Positions 49,001-59,923 of a DNA stretch of 64,000 nucleotides are shown here, one piece after another; within the stretch, counting starts at the first letter, position 1, and each line of letters begins with the position of its first letter. Under the pieces are notes generated by a model. It had not been told where the DNA came from. It ran no database searches and saw only the letters and a program-made list of their open reading frames with translations. Position numbers and translations under genes: made by a program. The DNA lies in contig CM057231.1 of the NCBI GenBank assembly GCA_029891385.1, positions 19,809,300 to 19,873,299 of the forward strand. Direction: 5' to 3'. This stretch comes from Erythroxylum novogranatense (taxonomy: Eukaryota > Streptophyta > Magnoliopsida > Malpighiales > Erythroxylaceae).

Positions 49001-51548
49001 AATCTTGTAATTTACGAAAATCATTTCTAAAATAAGGCATTTAATCCTTCTTTCAATCATTTACATAAATATAAACAATAATTTATCAAAATCCATTTTC
49101 CTTCTTTAAATTTTCAAAACTTGCTTTCTTTAATTTTTCAAACTTTCATGTATAGCTTACAAATCAAAATATAAATATGCTACCCACCTCAATTAATGCC
49201 CGAAACTTGATTTCAAGCTCCAATTGATCCTTGCTTCTTTCCTTCGTTCAATTAACATTGACCTAAGCCATAATCATCCAAATTCCACATTATAATTTGC
49301 ATAATTCTCAAAATTAACTATAGGGAACCCAAATTTATCACTTTTCCAAGCTTTCTAAAACAAGAATTTCTAAAATCCCCAAATTCAAAATTTTACCTAA
49401 ACCAATTCACTCAAATTCAATCTCATTAATAACTTAATTTTCAAAATTGATGTCATAAATCATCAATTCATACTAATTTCAAGATATCTAAACCACCAAT
49501 TTCAAAAATCTCCAAATCTCAAAATTGGCCTAAACCAATCTATCTAAATTCAATATCATAATTCACAAATTCTTCAAAATTACTTTCATAATTCACAAAC
49601 CCATTATATTTCCTATATTTCTAAGCTATTAATTTCCAAAAATCTCAAATCACAAAATTAGGCATAAACCCCAAATTAATTTCCAATGAAAATTAAACCC
49701 TTAATCCTTAACAATCATCAAAATTGACTTTATATATCACCTACCCATATCATTTTCCATGTTTCTCAATCAAAAACTCAACAAAATCTCAAAGCTCAAA
49801 ATTTTCCCTAACCTCTTTCTCCTTCAAATTTCAGATTTCTTGGTTCCCAAAGCAGGCTTCCTTCATTTTTCATCTTTTTCCTTTGAAACCAAGCAAAACT
49901 CAAACTCAAAGACCTAAAAATTTTCGAAATCTCACTTTCTCTTTCTTCTTTCTCCATACGAAAACTTCTTCTCTCCATTCTCTTCTTATTCTTTCTTTTC
50001 TTCTTGAATAATTGAGCTTCTTCCTCTTCAAAAACGACAATCCCTTATATGTGTAGTGCCACATCATTTAAAAATGATGGCTTAAAAGACCAAATTACCC
50101 TTCCTTTTATGTGAAATCCCAAAATACCCCTGCATAGGATTTTCAAAATCTGATAGCTTGCGTCCTATTTTCAAGCATCTAAATGAAATAATTTGGACAA
50201 ACTTTCTTCTTGAACATTGTTCCTCCAGATCATACGAATCCAACGCCACAGACCGCGCTCAATTCGGATCAGAAACGAAGAATTTATAGCTAAAATACTA
50301 TCGGACCTTCATAAAATCCGAGACTGAACATTACGCTAATTTAATTCCAGAAATTACCAATCTTAGGGATGAAATTAAATTTCGATCCCTTCACAATAGT
50401 TGTAGCCCTATATCTTAATTTTATTTTCCCTCAAGAATCAACTCAATCGGAGTTGTACAGCTCCCGAATTTCACGAAATACTGAACCATATTCAGAAAGT
50501 TATCCAACTTATAACCTATAACCAAATCTCTTACTTTGGTTCAATCAATCTCTTTCCATTTAATCTCCTAAAAATCATAATTCTTCATAAAAATGAAATT
50601 AATTTTCTTAGGAATCCAACGCTTCGAGAATCAAATCAATCGGATGTCGGACGAAGGAATTATAAGCAAAAGATTACAAAAGGGATCGGATTAAAAACAA
50701 AGAAATGGAACTTCAAAACCGAACTTTTCCAAAATCATATCTCTCGATCCCGAACTCAGAATTTGACAAATTTGGTGTCAATAAAAAGATAAAAGGAAGC
50801 TCTACAACTTCCCTAAAGTACTCAAAATCAAATTAGGTCTCGAAAGAGGTCAAAACCTCAATCAAAGATTCTGTCCAAAACAGCTTTTCCTAAACGACTT
50901 CCAATTTTTAATCGCTCATAACTCCTTGCCCCGATATTGAAAAATTACAAACTTTATATCAATGGAAAGATAAAAACATCATCTAAAACTTTCATGAAGA
51001 CCACTTATTCTAATTCAAACTAAATCCGTACGACGAGTGGCCTCGAAGTATAGAACACATAAATCTATACTTAATAGCATTTTCAAAACAAAGCATATCT
51101 TCAGAAAATCATATCTCTCAATCCCGACATCGAAAAATAGCAAACTTTATATCCACAAAAAGCTCTCGACAGAGGCTACAATTTTTATGTTGATCATTTT
51201 CTCGAATTTTGCCTAAATCAAAAAGTCAACTTTTTCTTTAAAAAGTTAAACTCCATGCAATCTTTGACTGATCATAACTCTCAATTTCGATATCGAAAAA
51301 TATCAAACTTTATGGCTACAGAAAGCTCTTGACATAACTACAAGTTTCCAGAAGACAATTTTCTCAAATTTTGCCTAAATTAAAAGTCAACTCTCAAAGG
51401 CCAAAAAGTCAAATTTTAATGGCCAAAAATCAAACTTTTCATATTTTCACACTTTTTCTTTTTAGTTCTTTCCATATAACTTTATTTCAATCAACTCATC
51501 CACTTTTTCATATTTCTTATTTTTACTAAAAAAAATCGGGGTCCAACA
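43061..51548 (-). repeat. Family B 5' LTR (with nested solo LTR)
   Basis: TGTTGGGACCCG...GGGGTCCAACA on the plus strand. It is about 4.3 kb after removing 44677-48852. It keeps the roughly 0.7 kb missing from the 3' LTR, including the hairpin GAGCT-GA-AGCTC plus ACCCC (minus strand, 44099-44110) and a degenerate GAAACG-rich end. One intact hairpin of the twin pair is at 44399-44429; the other (about 44353-44381) is damaged. Confidence 0.9.
44677..48847 (+). mobile_element. Family A solo LTR, complete
   Basis: 4171 bp, TGTAACATCCCATC...GGTGCTACA, flanked by TACAA (44672-44676 and 48848-48852). The uninterrupted site is at 39574-39578. There is no internal region, primer site or PPT, so it is a solo LTR left by LTR-LTR recombination. 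A TATA-like CTATAAATGG is at 44781-44790. It has a donor-like ATAG/GTGAGTAAC (47641/47642), the three-way junction (48365-48433) and an acceptor-like CTATTTTTAG (48441). Confidence 0.95.
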
Positions 51549-51703
51549 GTTTTTGTTTAATTTTCTTCGTTTACTATTTGATCTAGGTTTCTTGGTCAAA
51601 TACGATCCTTGAGGTCTAGAAAAGTATAAAAAACCTTGCATATCTAGTTTGTTTACCAGTCGCCAAATCATATCAAGATTAATCTCCTTCCGTGCGCGCA
51701 TCA
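51549..51703 (+). mobile_element. Gypsy G 5' LTR, right segment
   Basis: It resumes after the GTTTT duplication and ends ...GCGCATCA, followed after TCTT by the primer-site-like TGGTATTGGAGCA (51708-51720). That differs at two bases from the tRNA-Met primer site used by the other elements here. Confidence 0.6.
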
Positions 51704-51720
51704 TCTTTGGTATTGGAGCA

Positions 51721-52305
51721 GTGGTGTGGAGGAGAATTCTTATTCAACTCCATCAGAATTCAAGAAATCATCGCCCATCATGATCCAATTATCGTCGGTT
51801 CATCAATTCAGGTGTGAATTAACTTTAAGCCTAAGGTTTTAAATTATTCTTCTTGTTTATTTTATTGAAACGTTCGGTCTATATTAAAAAAAACATAGAA
51901 AAAATTCAAAAAGTTTGGAAAAAGTTCAAAAAAAGATCTAAAAATAAAATTGCAAAACCAAAAGTGTTACTGTCGAGTTCAAGAATTACATATTTTGGAA
52001 AGCTTTACGTGAAGGATTGGGAATTGAATTGCGTAAAATTTTTGACCTATCTTGCGTGACCTTACTTTGAAAAGAGTTCCAAAACTTGGCGTCATTATTT
52101 GATTTCTTGATTGGAAGGAGTTAGGTTTTTCGAAGCATAACTTAAACGTTGAGGATTCGACAAGGAAAAGACAAGAGCATGAGATCATTAGAGTGGCCAA
52201 GACACACGAGGGGGGTATTCTCAATTCAAGTGAAACACGTTAGGACATGTTTTGTGAGGTTATTTTGTTGACTTATTCTTTGCAGGAACAATTTTCATTA
52301 GAGGT
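51721..52305 (+). other. Gypsy G leader
   Basis: Noncoding sequence between the primer site and the first gag ATG (52306). An A-rich stretch lies at 51880-51960. No other feature is seen. Confidence 0.6.
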
Positions 52306-53514
52306 ATGTCTAATGATAGCGGGAGAGGTCACCAATCGGATGGGGCATAAGCAGCTACCTTGGAGGCAATCCAACAGCTGACTGAGAGCCTAAACACTGC
52401 TCTTGCTAGAATTAGAGGCGAAATGGAGAGGCAAACCCGAGAGATTGCTGACTTGAGGCATGGTGCACGCGAGGAGCCACGAATAGGATGCACCGGTCCT
52501 AGAAACCAACATGCTCCAATTGTGTTAGAAGACTATGGATCTAATGAAGAGGGGGATTATATGAGACCACAAGGACGAGTTCAATGAGCTAATTTTGGGG
52601 ATAGATGAGACAGTGACATTAGTTCTATTAAAATGCAAATTCCACCATTTAAAGGAAAGAATGATCCGGAGCTCTATCTTGAATGGGAACGAAAGGTAGA
52701 TATGATTTTGGAATGCCACAACTTTTTTAAGGAAAAGAAGCTAAAACTCTCAGCCGTTGAATTTTTCGATTATGCACTTATTTGGTGGGATCAGTTGGTA
52801 ATTTCTAGGAGAAGAAATAGGGAGGAACCCGTGAGTCCTTGGGTTGAAATGAAAGAGATCATAAAGAAACGATATGTTCCATCTTATTACTACCGAGAGA
52901 TGCATCAAAGACTCCAACGCCTAACATAAGGGAATCGGACTGTGGAGGAGTATTGTAAGGAGATGGAGATCACAATGATAAGGGCTAATTATAAGGAAGA
53001 CCCCGAGGCCATAATGGCTAGATTTTTAAGTTGTTTGAATCGATAAATAGCCAACGTAGTTCATTTGCACAACTACACTTACCTCGAAGAGATGGTGAAC
53101 ATGGCAATGAAGGTTGAGAGGCAACTTAAGTCTTGTGGGATAGTAAAGAGTGGGACAAGTTCTACTTCAAATTGGCCACGAAAAGAGGAAAATTCGAAAG
53201 GAAAGGGCCTAGAATCCAAAATGCCGAACCAAACGCTTCTGGAACTGGGCACATGTTCTAACAAATGTTCTTTAATTAAATGCTTTCACTGTTTTGGAAC
53301 TGGGCACATTGCCTCCCATTGTCCGAATAAGAGGGCCATGGTTTTGAGGTATGATAGATTGATTGAATCAAAGGATGACGAGGAATGTTTTGAGGATGAC
53401 GTTTTGGAGGGAGAGGAAGATGAAACTTGTGTAGAACGAGCTGTCAAAGGTGAAACTCTCATGGTTAGGAGGGTGCTTAGTGTTTGCCATCGGACTAAAA
53501 TGTTATACCAATGA
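52306..53514 (+). pseudogene. gag: Gypsy G gag (broken)
   Basis: The ATG at 52306 opens a frame that stays constant to 53514 but is cut by stops: TAA at 52348, TGA near 52585 and 52606, TAA near 52927 and near 53044. The core QIPPFKGKNDPELYLEWERK leads into LIWWDQLV, KRYVPSYYYREMHQRLQRLT and the VERQLK segment, as in Ty3/gypsy retrotransposon gag. The CCHC knuckle CFHCFGTGHIASHC is at about 53283-53324, followed by an acidic stretch (DDEECFEDDVLEGEEDE). Decay is almost wholly by nonsense change without frameshift. Confidence 0.9.
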
Positions 53515-53538
53515 GAGAACTTATTCCATATGTGATGT

Positions 53539-54830
53539 TTGGTTGGTGGTAAAGTTTGTAGCTTGATCATTAATGGAGGGAGTTGCACCAATGTTGCTAG
53601 TTTGGATATGGTTAGAAAATTGGGGTTAATGGTTCTAAAGCATCCAAAACCGTATCATTTGCAGTGGTTCAATGACAGTGGGGAAGTTAGCGTGACCAAA
53701 CAAGTGCTACTATCTTTCTCCATTGGACGGTATGAGGATGAGGTTCTTTATGATGTAGTACCTATGCAAGCTAGTCACGTTCTACTTGGAAGACCGTGAC
53801 AATTTGATAGTCGAGCTAAACATGATGGATGCTCCAACAAGTACTCGTTCATGTTCAAGGGGAAGAATTTCATTCTTGAACTAATGACTCCATAAAAATT
53901 TTACTTGGACCAAATTCAAGCCTTGAAAGGAAGATTGGGTTTGGGTAGTGAGGGAAAAAATTAGAGAGGGATAAAAAGACGAAAAGAAAGGAGATAATGG
54001 CTTATTGGAGAGAGAAAACACAAGTGAGAAAAAGAATGAGAGATGTGCTGGAGAGAAAAGTGTAAGGAGGAAAAACAAGAGAGAGTCGAGAGAAAAGAAG
54101 GCGAGCTTGTATGCATGTGAAAAGGACATAAGGAGAGCACATGGAGCGAAGAGAGTGTTGATTGTGATTAGACATAGGGATTTTTTTCTTTCAGATACTA
54201 ACTTTATTGATGAATCTTAGCCCAATGTTTTTAAGTCTCTTTTGCAAGAATATGAGGATGTTTTCCCAGAGGAGATGCCAAAAGGTTGCCTCCTTTGTGA
54301 GGTATAGAGCATCAAATAGAATTTGTCCTAAGGGCACAAATTCTGAATAGGCCAACCTATATGAGTAATCCAAAGGAAACGAAGGAGCTTCAACTATAAG
54401 TAGATGAGTTGTTTGCAAAGGGGCACGTGCATGAAAGTCTTAGTCCTTGTGTTATTCTAGTTCTACTGGTGCCGAAGAAGGATGGGTCTTGGTGCATGTG
54501 TATGGACTGTTGATCTGTCAATAAGATCATGGTAAAGTATTGACATCATATTCCTCGACTTGATGATATGTTGGATTAGTTGCATGGTGCATATGTTTTT
54601 ACAAAAATTGTTATGAAAAGTAGTTATCATCAAATTCACATAAAACCTAGGGATGAATGGAAAATTGCGTTTAAGACTAAATACGGTTTATATGAGTAGT
54701 TAGTTATGCCATTTGGTTTATCTAATGCACCGAGTACCTTTAAGAGATCAATGAACCATGTTTTGTGTGATTACTTGGGTAAATTTGTTGTTGTGTATTT
54801 TGATGTTATACTTGTGTATAGCATTACGTT
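53539..54830 (+). pseudogene. pol: Gypsy G protease and partial RT (broken, truncated)
   Basis: The protease segment 53539-53799 contains LIINGGSCTNVASLDMV, where the catalytic aspartate of the usual DGGSCTN is N, and ends at VLLGRP. A highly charged lysine/glutamate spacer (about 53940-54170) follows. RT begins near 54240 (EYEDVFPEEMP) and includes [28 protein letters not shown] and YFDVILVYS, where the second catalytic aspartate of YFDD is V. The frame stops at 54831, where a CACTA element is inserted; the rest of pol is expected beyond the window. Order and style suit a chromovirus-like Ty3/gypsy element; the clade is not settled. Confidence 0.88.
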
Positions 54831-55245
54831 CACTATAAGAAAACTGACGTTCTCCGATGGAATATTCCGTCGGAGAAATGGTTAGTTCCGTCGGCAATTA
54901 TATTTACCGACGGAACGTGACGAATGAAGAAAGCGTCGTAAAAATGGCGGTCGTTATAGCTTACTGACGGAAATATTCCGTCGGTTTTTTTCAACGGGTA
55001 ACCGACGGAATATTATCCGTTGTTGTTAAATTGCGACGGTGAATGACGTCGGTAAATGTCACACGTCACCGACGGAATATAACCGTCGATATATTTTAGG
55101 GACGGACCCACCGTCGCAAATATTCTGAAGTAAGTTATATCTGTAATGACGGAATGTCGGACGTCACCAAATTTAGTCCAGATTATGTTCCGACGGTTTG
55201 CTTCATTCCGTTAGAAAATATTCACCGACGGAATTGTGTATTCTG
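54831..55245. repeat. CACTA subterminal repeats
   Basis: At least ten copies of TTCCGTCGG or CCGACGGAA in both orientations, with degenerate GACGG variants. Such arrays bind the transposase accessory protein in known En/Spm elements. Confidence 0.88.
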
Positions 55246-55293
55246 TCGGTTAAAAAAAGGGTGTACACCGTTGGGTGCATATATAATTGGCCA

Positions 55294-55392
55294 TCCACAC
55301 ATCAACCAGTACATCAAAGATTTGTATAATGACAATTGCATACAATTGGTTGTACATAATTTGAAATCCACACATCAACCAGTACATCAAAT
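55294..55392. repeat. Short direct repeat in the CACTA end
   Basis: TCCACACATCAACCAGTACA occurs at 55294 and again 73 bp later at 55367, with a partly shared ATACAATTGG after each. Confidence 0.85.
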
Positions 55393-55490
55393 AATATTAA
55401 ACAATGTCAATTGGAATACAATTGGATAAAAACACATCAAAGTAAACATAAATTGTTTTGATTGTACCTTAAAATCATGAGTTCGAAAAT

Positions 55491-56589
55491 CTAAAGTTGT
55501 GGTGGTCGTTGGTGGTCCTTTGGAGAACTTCCCTTCGACTGTTCGGACGATGGTTGCAACTGAGCCATCTGCATAATCTCTTCTCTCATCTTTGCCATCT
55601 GCTCTCTCATTCGTAGCTCCCTCTGGTCCCTGATTCGTTGCTCCTGCTCCCTCATCCGTTGTTCCTCCCGCCTGCTGTGCTCCCTCACCTTGTTCCTCCC
55701 GCCTGCTCTGTCGCCCTCTTCCAAATGAGCAATCTTGTCCATTAATGTTTGTATCAGAGTCTGAGCTCGATGACTTCATTGTTATTTGATGGCTTAGTGG
55801 ACGCTACTGTACTGGACATGGAGGATTGGGAATAACATGTGTTCCCATACGAACTTAGACCAAATATTCTTCCACGGCGATCCCTACCACCCACGGCCTC
55901 AAAATACGTCTGAGACACGTCTACAGGTTGTTCCTCCTGCGACTGCCGCTCTAGTGTTTATTGTAATTGGTCTTATTAGGTATGTGAAGTTAACATAAAG
56001 ACGAAGGATGGGAGCAGTATGTAGAAATTAAAAAAAAGCAATAATTGGACAAACATTCAGCTCTCGACAACGGTTGTTGATAAAGGCTACACCGTCATGC
56101 TTCTTCGTGTGAGTATGCAGAAATAACTGAAGGCGGGTAGGCTTCGTGCCTAATGACTTCTCCTACATGAGAAAGACTAAAACGTTAGATGTGAAGCCTC
56201 GGCAGAGGATCGTAAAGTTGTATGATATTCGCCTCTAGTTCGACAATGAAAATAAGTCAACACTGCCATATATAAGTGGCAGCAGATAGGTAGACCATTA
56301 TCATTATGCATAATACAACGAAGCTAACTATCAAAAAAATTAGTGTAAACTGTAGATACTTACAAGTCTGTCTGCATGCTCTTGGTGAGTTATTAAGCCA
56401 CCCGTATGTACAGGAAGACTCTGTTGACCTGTGCCACCATGTCTGTTGACCGAGTTACGTCCTGAGATGGACATTGCTGCAGGTGATGCCCAATAAGCCA
56501 GCCAATGACTCCAAATATCTTCCGAAATAAAGCGGGATAGTGCACCAACCTTGTTTATCGCGTTAATGAAGTCGCTATAACGTGTATGA
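55491..56589 (-). pseudogene. CACTA accessory gene, Transposase_24/PTTA type (3' part)
   Basis: Three exon-like blocks on the minus strand match the plant PTTA/En/Spm protein family by eye. About 56580-56340 encodes RFISEDIWSHWLAYW and then NSVNRHGGTGQQSLPVHTGG. About 56170-56040 encodes EKSLGTKPTRLQLFLHTHTK and INNRCREL. About 55965-55491 encodes TYFEAVGGRDRRGRIFGLSS and an arginine/glutamate-rich coiled coil ending PQL. A one-base shift near 55765 separates the last motif from the coiled coil. The 5' part is displaced by the family C insertion. In this family the protein is thought to bind the element's ends; that is family knowledge. Confidence 0.85.
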
Positions 56590-57308
56590 TGTAGCACCCC
56601 ACTCTCGCGAGACCCGAACCCGATATCGATGGTGATATCCGAGCCCGCGCCCCGTGAGGGTGGCATACTAGGGCAATCAAATGCAATTCAAAAACTCGGT
56701 ATGACATTTTTATTTCATTGAAACCATTCACATATGCGGAAATCAATAAACAACTTGGGCCCACTCATGTAAAAACATTTCCAATCAAAACACTATTTCC
56801 ATAATCAATTCACAATACAATATTAATTAGTTGGGGCCCTCTATAAGAACAAAGACAATTATGCGAAAATACAAATCGAATGACTCAAATGCGCATATGA
56901 GACCGATCCCCACCAACTCGACTTGCTGTCGTAATCATACTCCCGTTTGTCTAATGGGGTACTCGCCAAATCCTGAAAAATAATTGCAATATTGGGTGAG
57001 TTTGCGAACTCAGTGGGAAACCATCACCGATGGTTCACCCAACTCATGCATATACACATAATATATCACAATATATCACACAGTCACAATACACAATCGG
57101 AACACTATCAGACACTTTACACATTTTCATTATAATCATACATTAGATAGGTCAATGAAAAATTGTCACATACTACACGCATTCTCACTTTTCACAACAC
57201 AGTCAGATGCATAATGTATGCCAATTCTCATTTTATGTCAGTGTTATGACTGAGCATCAATATTGTCCCAATTCGGGCACATTTCACAATAACCGCATTA
57301 TTGGCAAG

Positions 57309-57387
57309 TAGGAGAGCCCTCAGGGTATGCACTATTGCCCGCTCACATTAGGGATAGGAGAGCCCTCTGGGTATGCACTATTCCCTT
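57309..57387. repeat. Two-unit tandem repeat in family C LTR
   Basis: GGAGAGCCCTC followed by GGGTATGCACTATT occurs twice, 46 bp apart. The same pair is at about 62900-62975 in the other LTR. Confidence 0.85.
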
Positions 57388-58322
57388 TTTGGCCTTAGGC
57401 CCTTTTCACTGATAATCGAGCTTAAAGCTCTGATCACTAATTACTCCAGTCACAACTATTTATTTACCAATTTTAATCATGCCTAGCATGCACTCACACA
57501 TGCACAATCAATAACACAATTCAAACACAATTCAATCGATTCAATTGATCGTATTCAGAACACTTACTCATAATTCTATACACTGATTCACAATTACAAG
57601 GATTCACATTGTTAAACAATTTACACAATCACAGCACATTTAACACACAAAGATTGAGGAACCAACTAGGTTACTCAGTTGAACATCCTAGCTGTTGCCT
57701 GGAAGCTCCAGCACTGTCCGTGGATTATCGGTCCATCGGCTCTATAACAATCAATTTATTTCATTCGTTACAAAATGCACAGTCAAAATAATTAATGATG
57801 CACATGCCTTGAATAAAAGATGTACTATGCCTATTCATGATTTTCCCAGTACCGTTTCCCATTTTTCACTTTCTTTGACCACATCTAATTTCCTACTCAT
57901 TTGCTCAAAAATAACTCACTTCCAATTCCATAGCATGTTATAGAACTCCATCAATTTCAATTCTAATATTCAGTCGATATATCAAGTCATATTTGTCAGG
58001 GTATTACCTCAAAATCAATAGCACTGTTCTCTAGGTCGAATTTAGCTTTTATGCTCAGTTCCTAAAATTCCCAATAACATTGAATTCACTTTCAAAGTCT
58101 CACATTATACCCCAATTACTCAAAACAATTCTTAGGATGCAATACCATCATATTTCTTAGCTTTCTTTCACTAATTGAGATCACAAAAATCTAAATTCAA
58201 ACTCTCATTCTTTTCCTCAATTGTAGACCTCTTTCTCTAGATCACAACGAATCAAACCTCACCTCAATTGGAGGTCTACACCATAAGTTATGCCCCAAAA
58301 ACCAAATTAAATCACTTCAGAA

Positions 58323-58430
58323 ATTCCCCCCCTCACCGGGACTTCAAACCACTCGCCGCGGCGTCTGAAGGCGCTCGTCGCGATGTGCGACATTGCTCGT
58401 CGCGGCGAACGTTTCTTTCCTTGATGTTCA
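58323..58430. repeat. GC-rich tract in family C LTR
   Basis: A CG-dense stretch (CTCGCCGCGGCG, GCTCGTCGCG, CTCGTCGCGGCG) in AT-rich surroundings. The counterpart at 63915-64000 differs far more than the flanks do. It resembles the GC palindromes of family A in kind and place. Confidence 0.7.
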
Positions 58431-59923
58431 GTAATTCTCTTACACAATCGGATTAATCTCATCAACGTAGTAAACACTTTTTCAGTAGCATATCCTATCT
58501 CTTACACTTGAGTCTCTGCTAGAATTGGACTCCAAAAATTTACTTGTACTCCATGTCGGATTTATCTTTTCAATGATTACTCTCAGTTCGAATCATCAGA
58601 TCAACTAAACCTTATCAATCATTAATACTGTTCATAAAACTTTATCAATCAACTATGTTTCATCACTTTATATCAGTCACTCTTCATACCTCGAAAAAAA
58701 TCAATTTCAACTATGCATAATATCCCAATAAGAACAATTCATACTATGCCTTACAAAATTAGAACATCCTTTATAATGAGGCTCTGCAGGGCACTTAAAC
58801 AATTGCATTTACGTTAATATTTAGGCATACATCGCTATAATCATCACATCTTCTCTGACAATGTATTCACATCAATTTACCCATTTATAGTACATACTAC
58901 TAAAGACACCTTAATCTCATTGAATTCTAGATAACCTTTCTCTTTTAGATACCAGCTCTCAATCATGGGGGACTTTGATGTATTCATGTCCCTCTTTTAT
59001 TTCCGCAAGCTCATTACTTATGTTATCGTCATTAATAATCTCACTTTTTCTCAATTAGTCATCATAAGCACTTTCATTTCTTATTATAACTCAATAGGAT
59101 TTTAAACTACAAGAATTCCGACTAGCAATTATCCATTAACTCATCAATTGCAGCTTAACATTTTCACTTTCCATGGGGCTCTCATAATCAGGTGTACATA
59201 ATCAGGTGCGCATTCACATAGGCAAATCAACTGAACATTGACAACTTTTTCATCTACCATATTCATTGTCTTACATTTCAATCTACATACCCATGTACGC
59301 TCACACTCAAATCAATAGCATAACTATGTAATCATTCTAAAGTTTCCACTTAACATATTTTGACTCTAAAGCATATGTCATTACTCATAACTCTTGTCAC
59401 AGTAATCAGACCCAATTGTAACTTATTTTCATCCACTTTATGCACTTGAAATCTTGCAAGTTCTAACACATCTCTATGACTCCACATAATAATTTCTAAA
59501 ATCATAACTCAAACTTTCCCATTGCCATAAAACAATTATTTCGATCCTATTCAGTCAATCAGTCCGTCACTCGGAGAATTTCCAGTCCCGACATTTTCTC
59601 CTAACTTTTCCTAAAGTTCACTGTCCACTGGCGATCACTCTAATACAGTTCCCACTCAATATTCAAACTCAATTAGTCCAAATTTCTCAATAAATCACAA
59701 TCAAGTCTAATATCTCATAATTTTGCACTTCCTATCATATTCACGTATTCACAATCAAAAGTCGGGAAATGTCATGAATGCATGTACCTATATGCGCATA
59801 TGCAAAAGACTCATGGCCTCCAAAATTAGAGGTTAACAAGATGCTCAGTCAATATTATGCGATAATATCCTATCCTGCCTCAATCTACCAATATGACCTT
59901 CGCATCGGTGACGGGATGTTACA

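Larger units (their letters stand above)
23887..51548 (-). mobile_element. Family B giant-LTR non-autonomous element, with nested insertions
   Basis: Flanked by GTTTT at 23882-23886 and 51549-51553, inside the LTR of element G. The minus-strand order is 5' LTR (51548-43061), primer site (43056-43044), an 815-bp noncoding internal region, PPT, and 3' LTR (42245-23887). Subtracting the two nested insertions leaves LTRs of about 4.3 and 3.6 kb, so LTRs form roughly nine tenths of the element. It has no gag or pol, so it must have been mobilised in trans. The tRNA-Met primer site and the AATTTCGAGGACGAAATT box next to the PPT point to a Tekay/Del-type gypsy parent (inference). Confidence 0.88.
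54831..56589 (-). mobile_element. CACTA (En/Spm-type) transposon, one end
   Basis: CACTATAAGAAAACTGACG at 54831 is a standard CACTA terminus. It is followed by dense subterminal CCGTCGG/CCGACGG repeats and by the 3' end of an accessory gene on the minus strand. The element is cut at 56589 by the family C element. Its other end is beyond 64000, so the 3-bp target duplication cannot be checked. Confidence 0.9.
56590..59923 (-). repeat. Family C 3' LTR
   Basis: 3334 bp, close in sequence to the part of the 5' LTR visible at 62178-64000. The donor-like site seen at 63270 (CAG/GTGAGTAACC on the minus strand) is altered here to CAACTGAGTAACC (about 57665-57680). No genes; the short frames are shared LTR noise. 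Confidence 0.9.

Noticed and set aside
49724..50011. 95-codon plus-strand frame ending in serine/leucine-rich sequence
   Set aside because: It lies in the family B LTR and is antisense to the element; the matching place at about 40444-40730 does not keep the frame.
54005..54220. Separate basic protein gene
   Set aside because: It is the charged protease-RT spacer of gypsy G, not an independent gene.
52306..54830. SIRE or copia assignment for element G
   Set aside because: Its RT has the gypsy-type YFD(D)IL form and gypsy gag, with no integrase ahead of RT, so Ty3/gypsy order applies.
56340..56764. Single 108-codon minus-strand frame as a whole gene
   Set aside because: It runs across the LTR/CACTA junction at 56590; only the part below 56590 is transposase-related.
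57609..57943. Two short frames repeated at 63200-63534
   Set aside because: They recur only because the two family C LTRs are duplicates, and they run antisense to the element without a domain.
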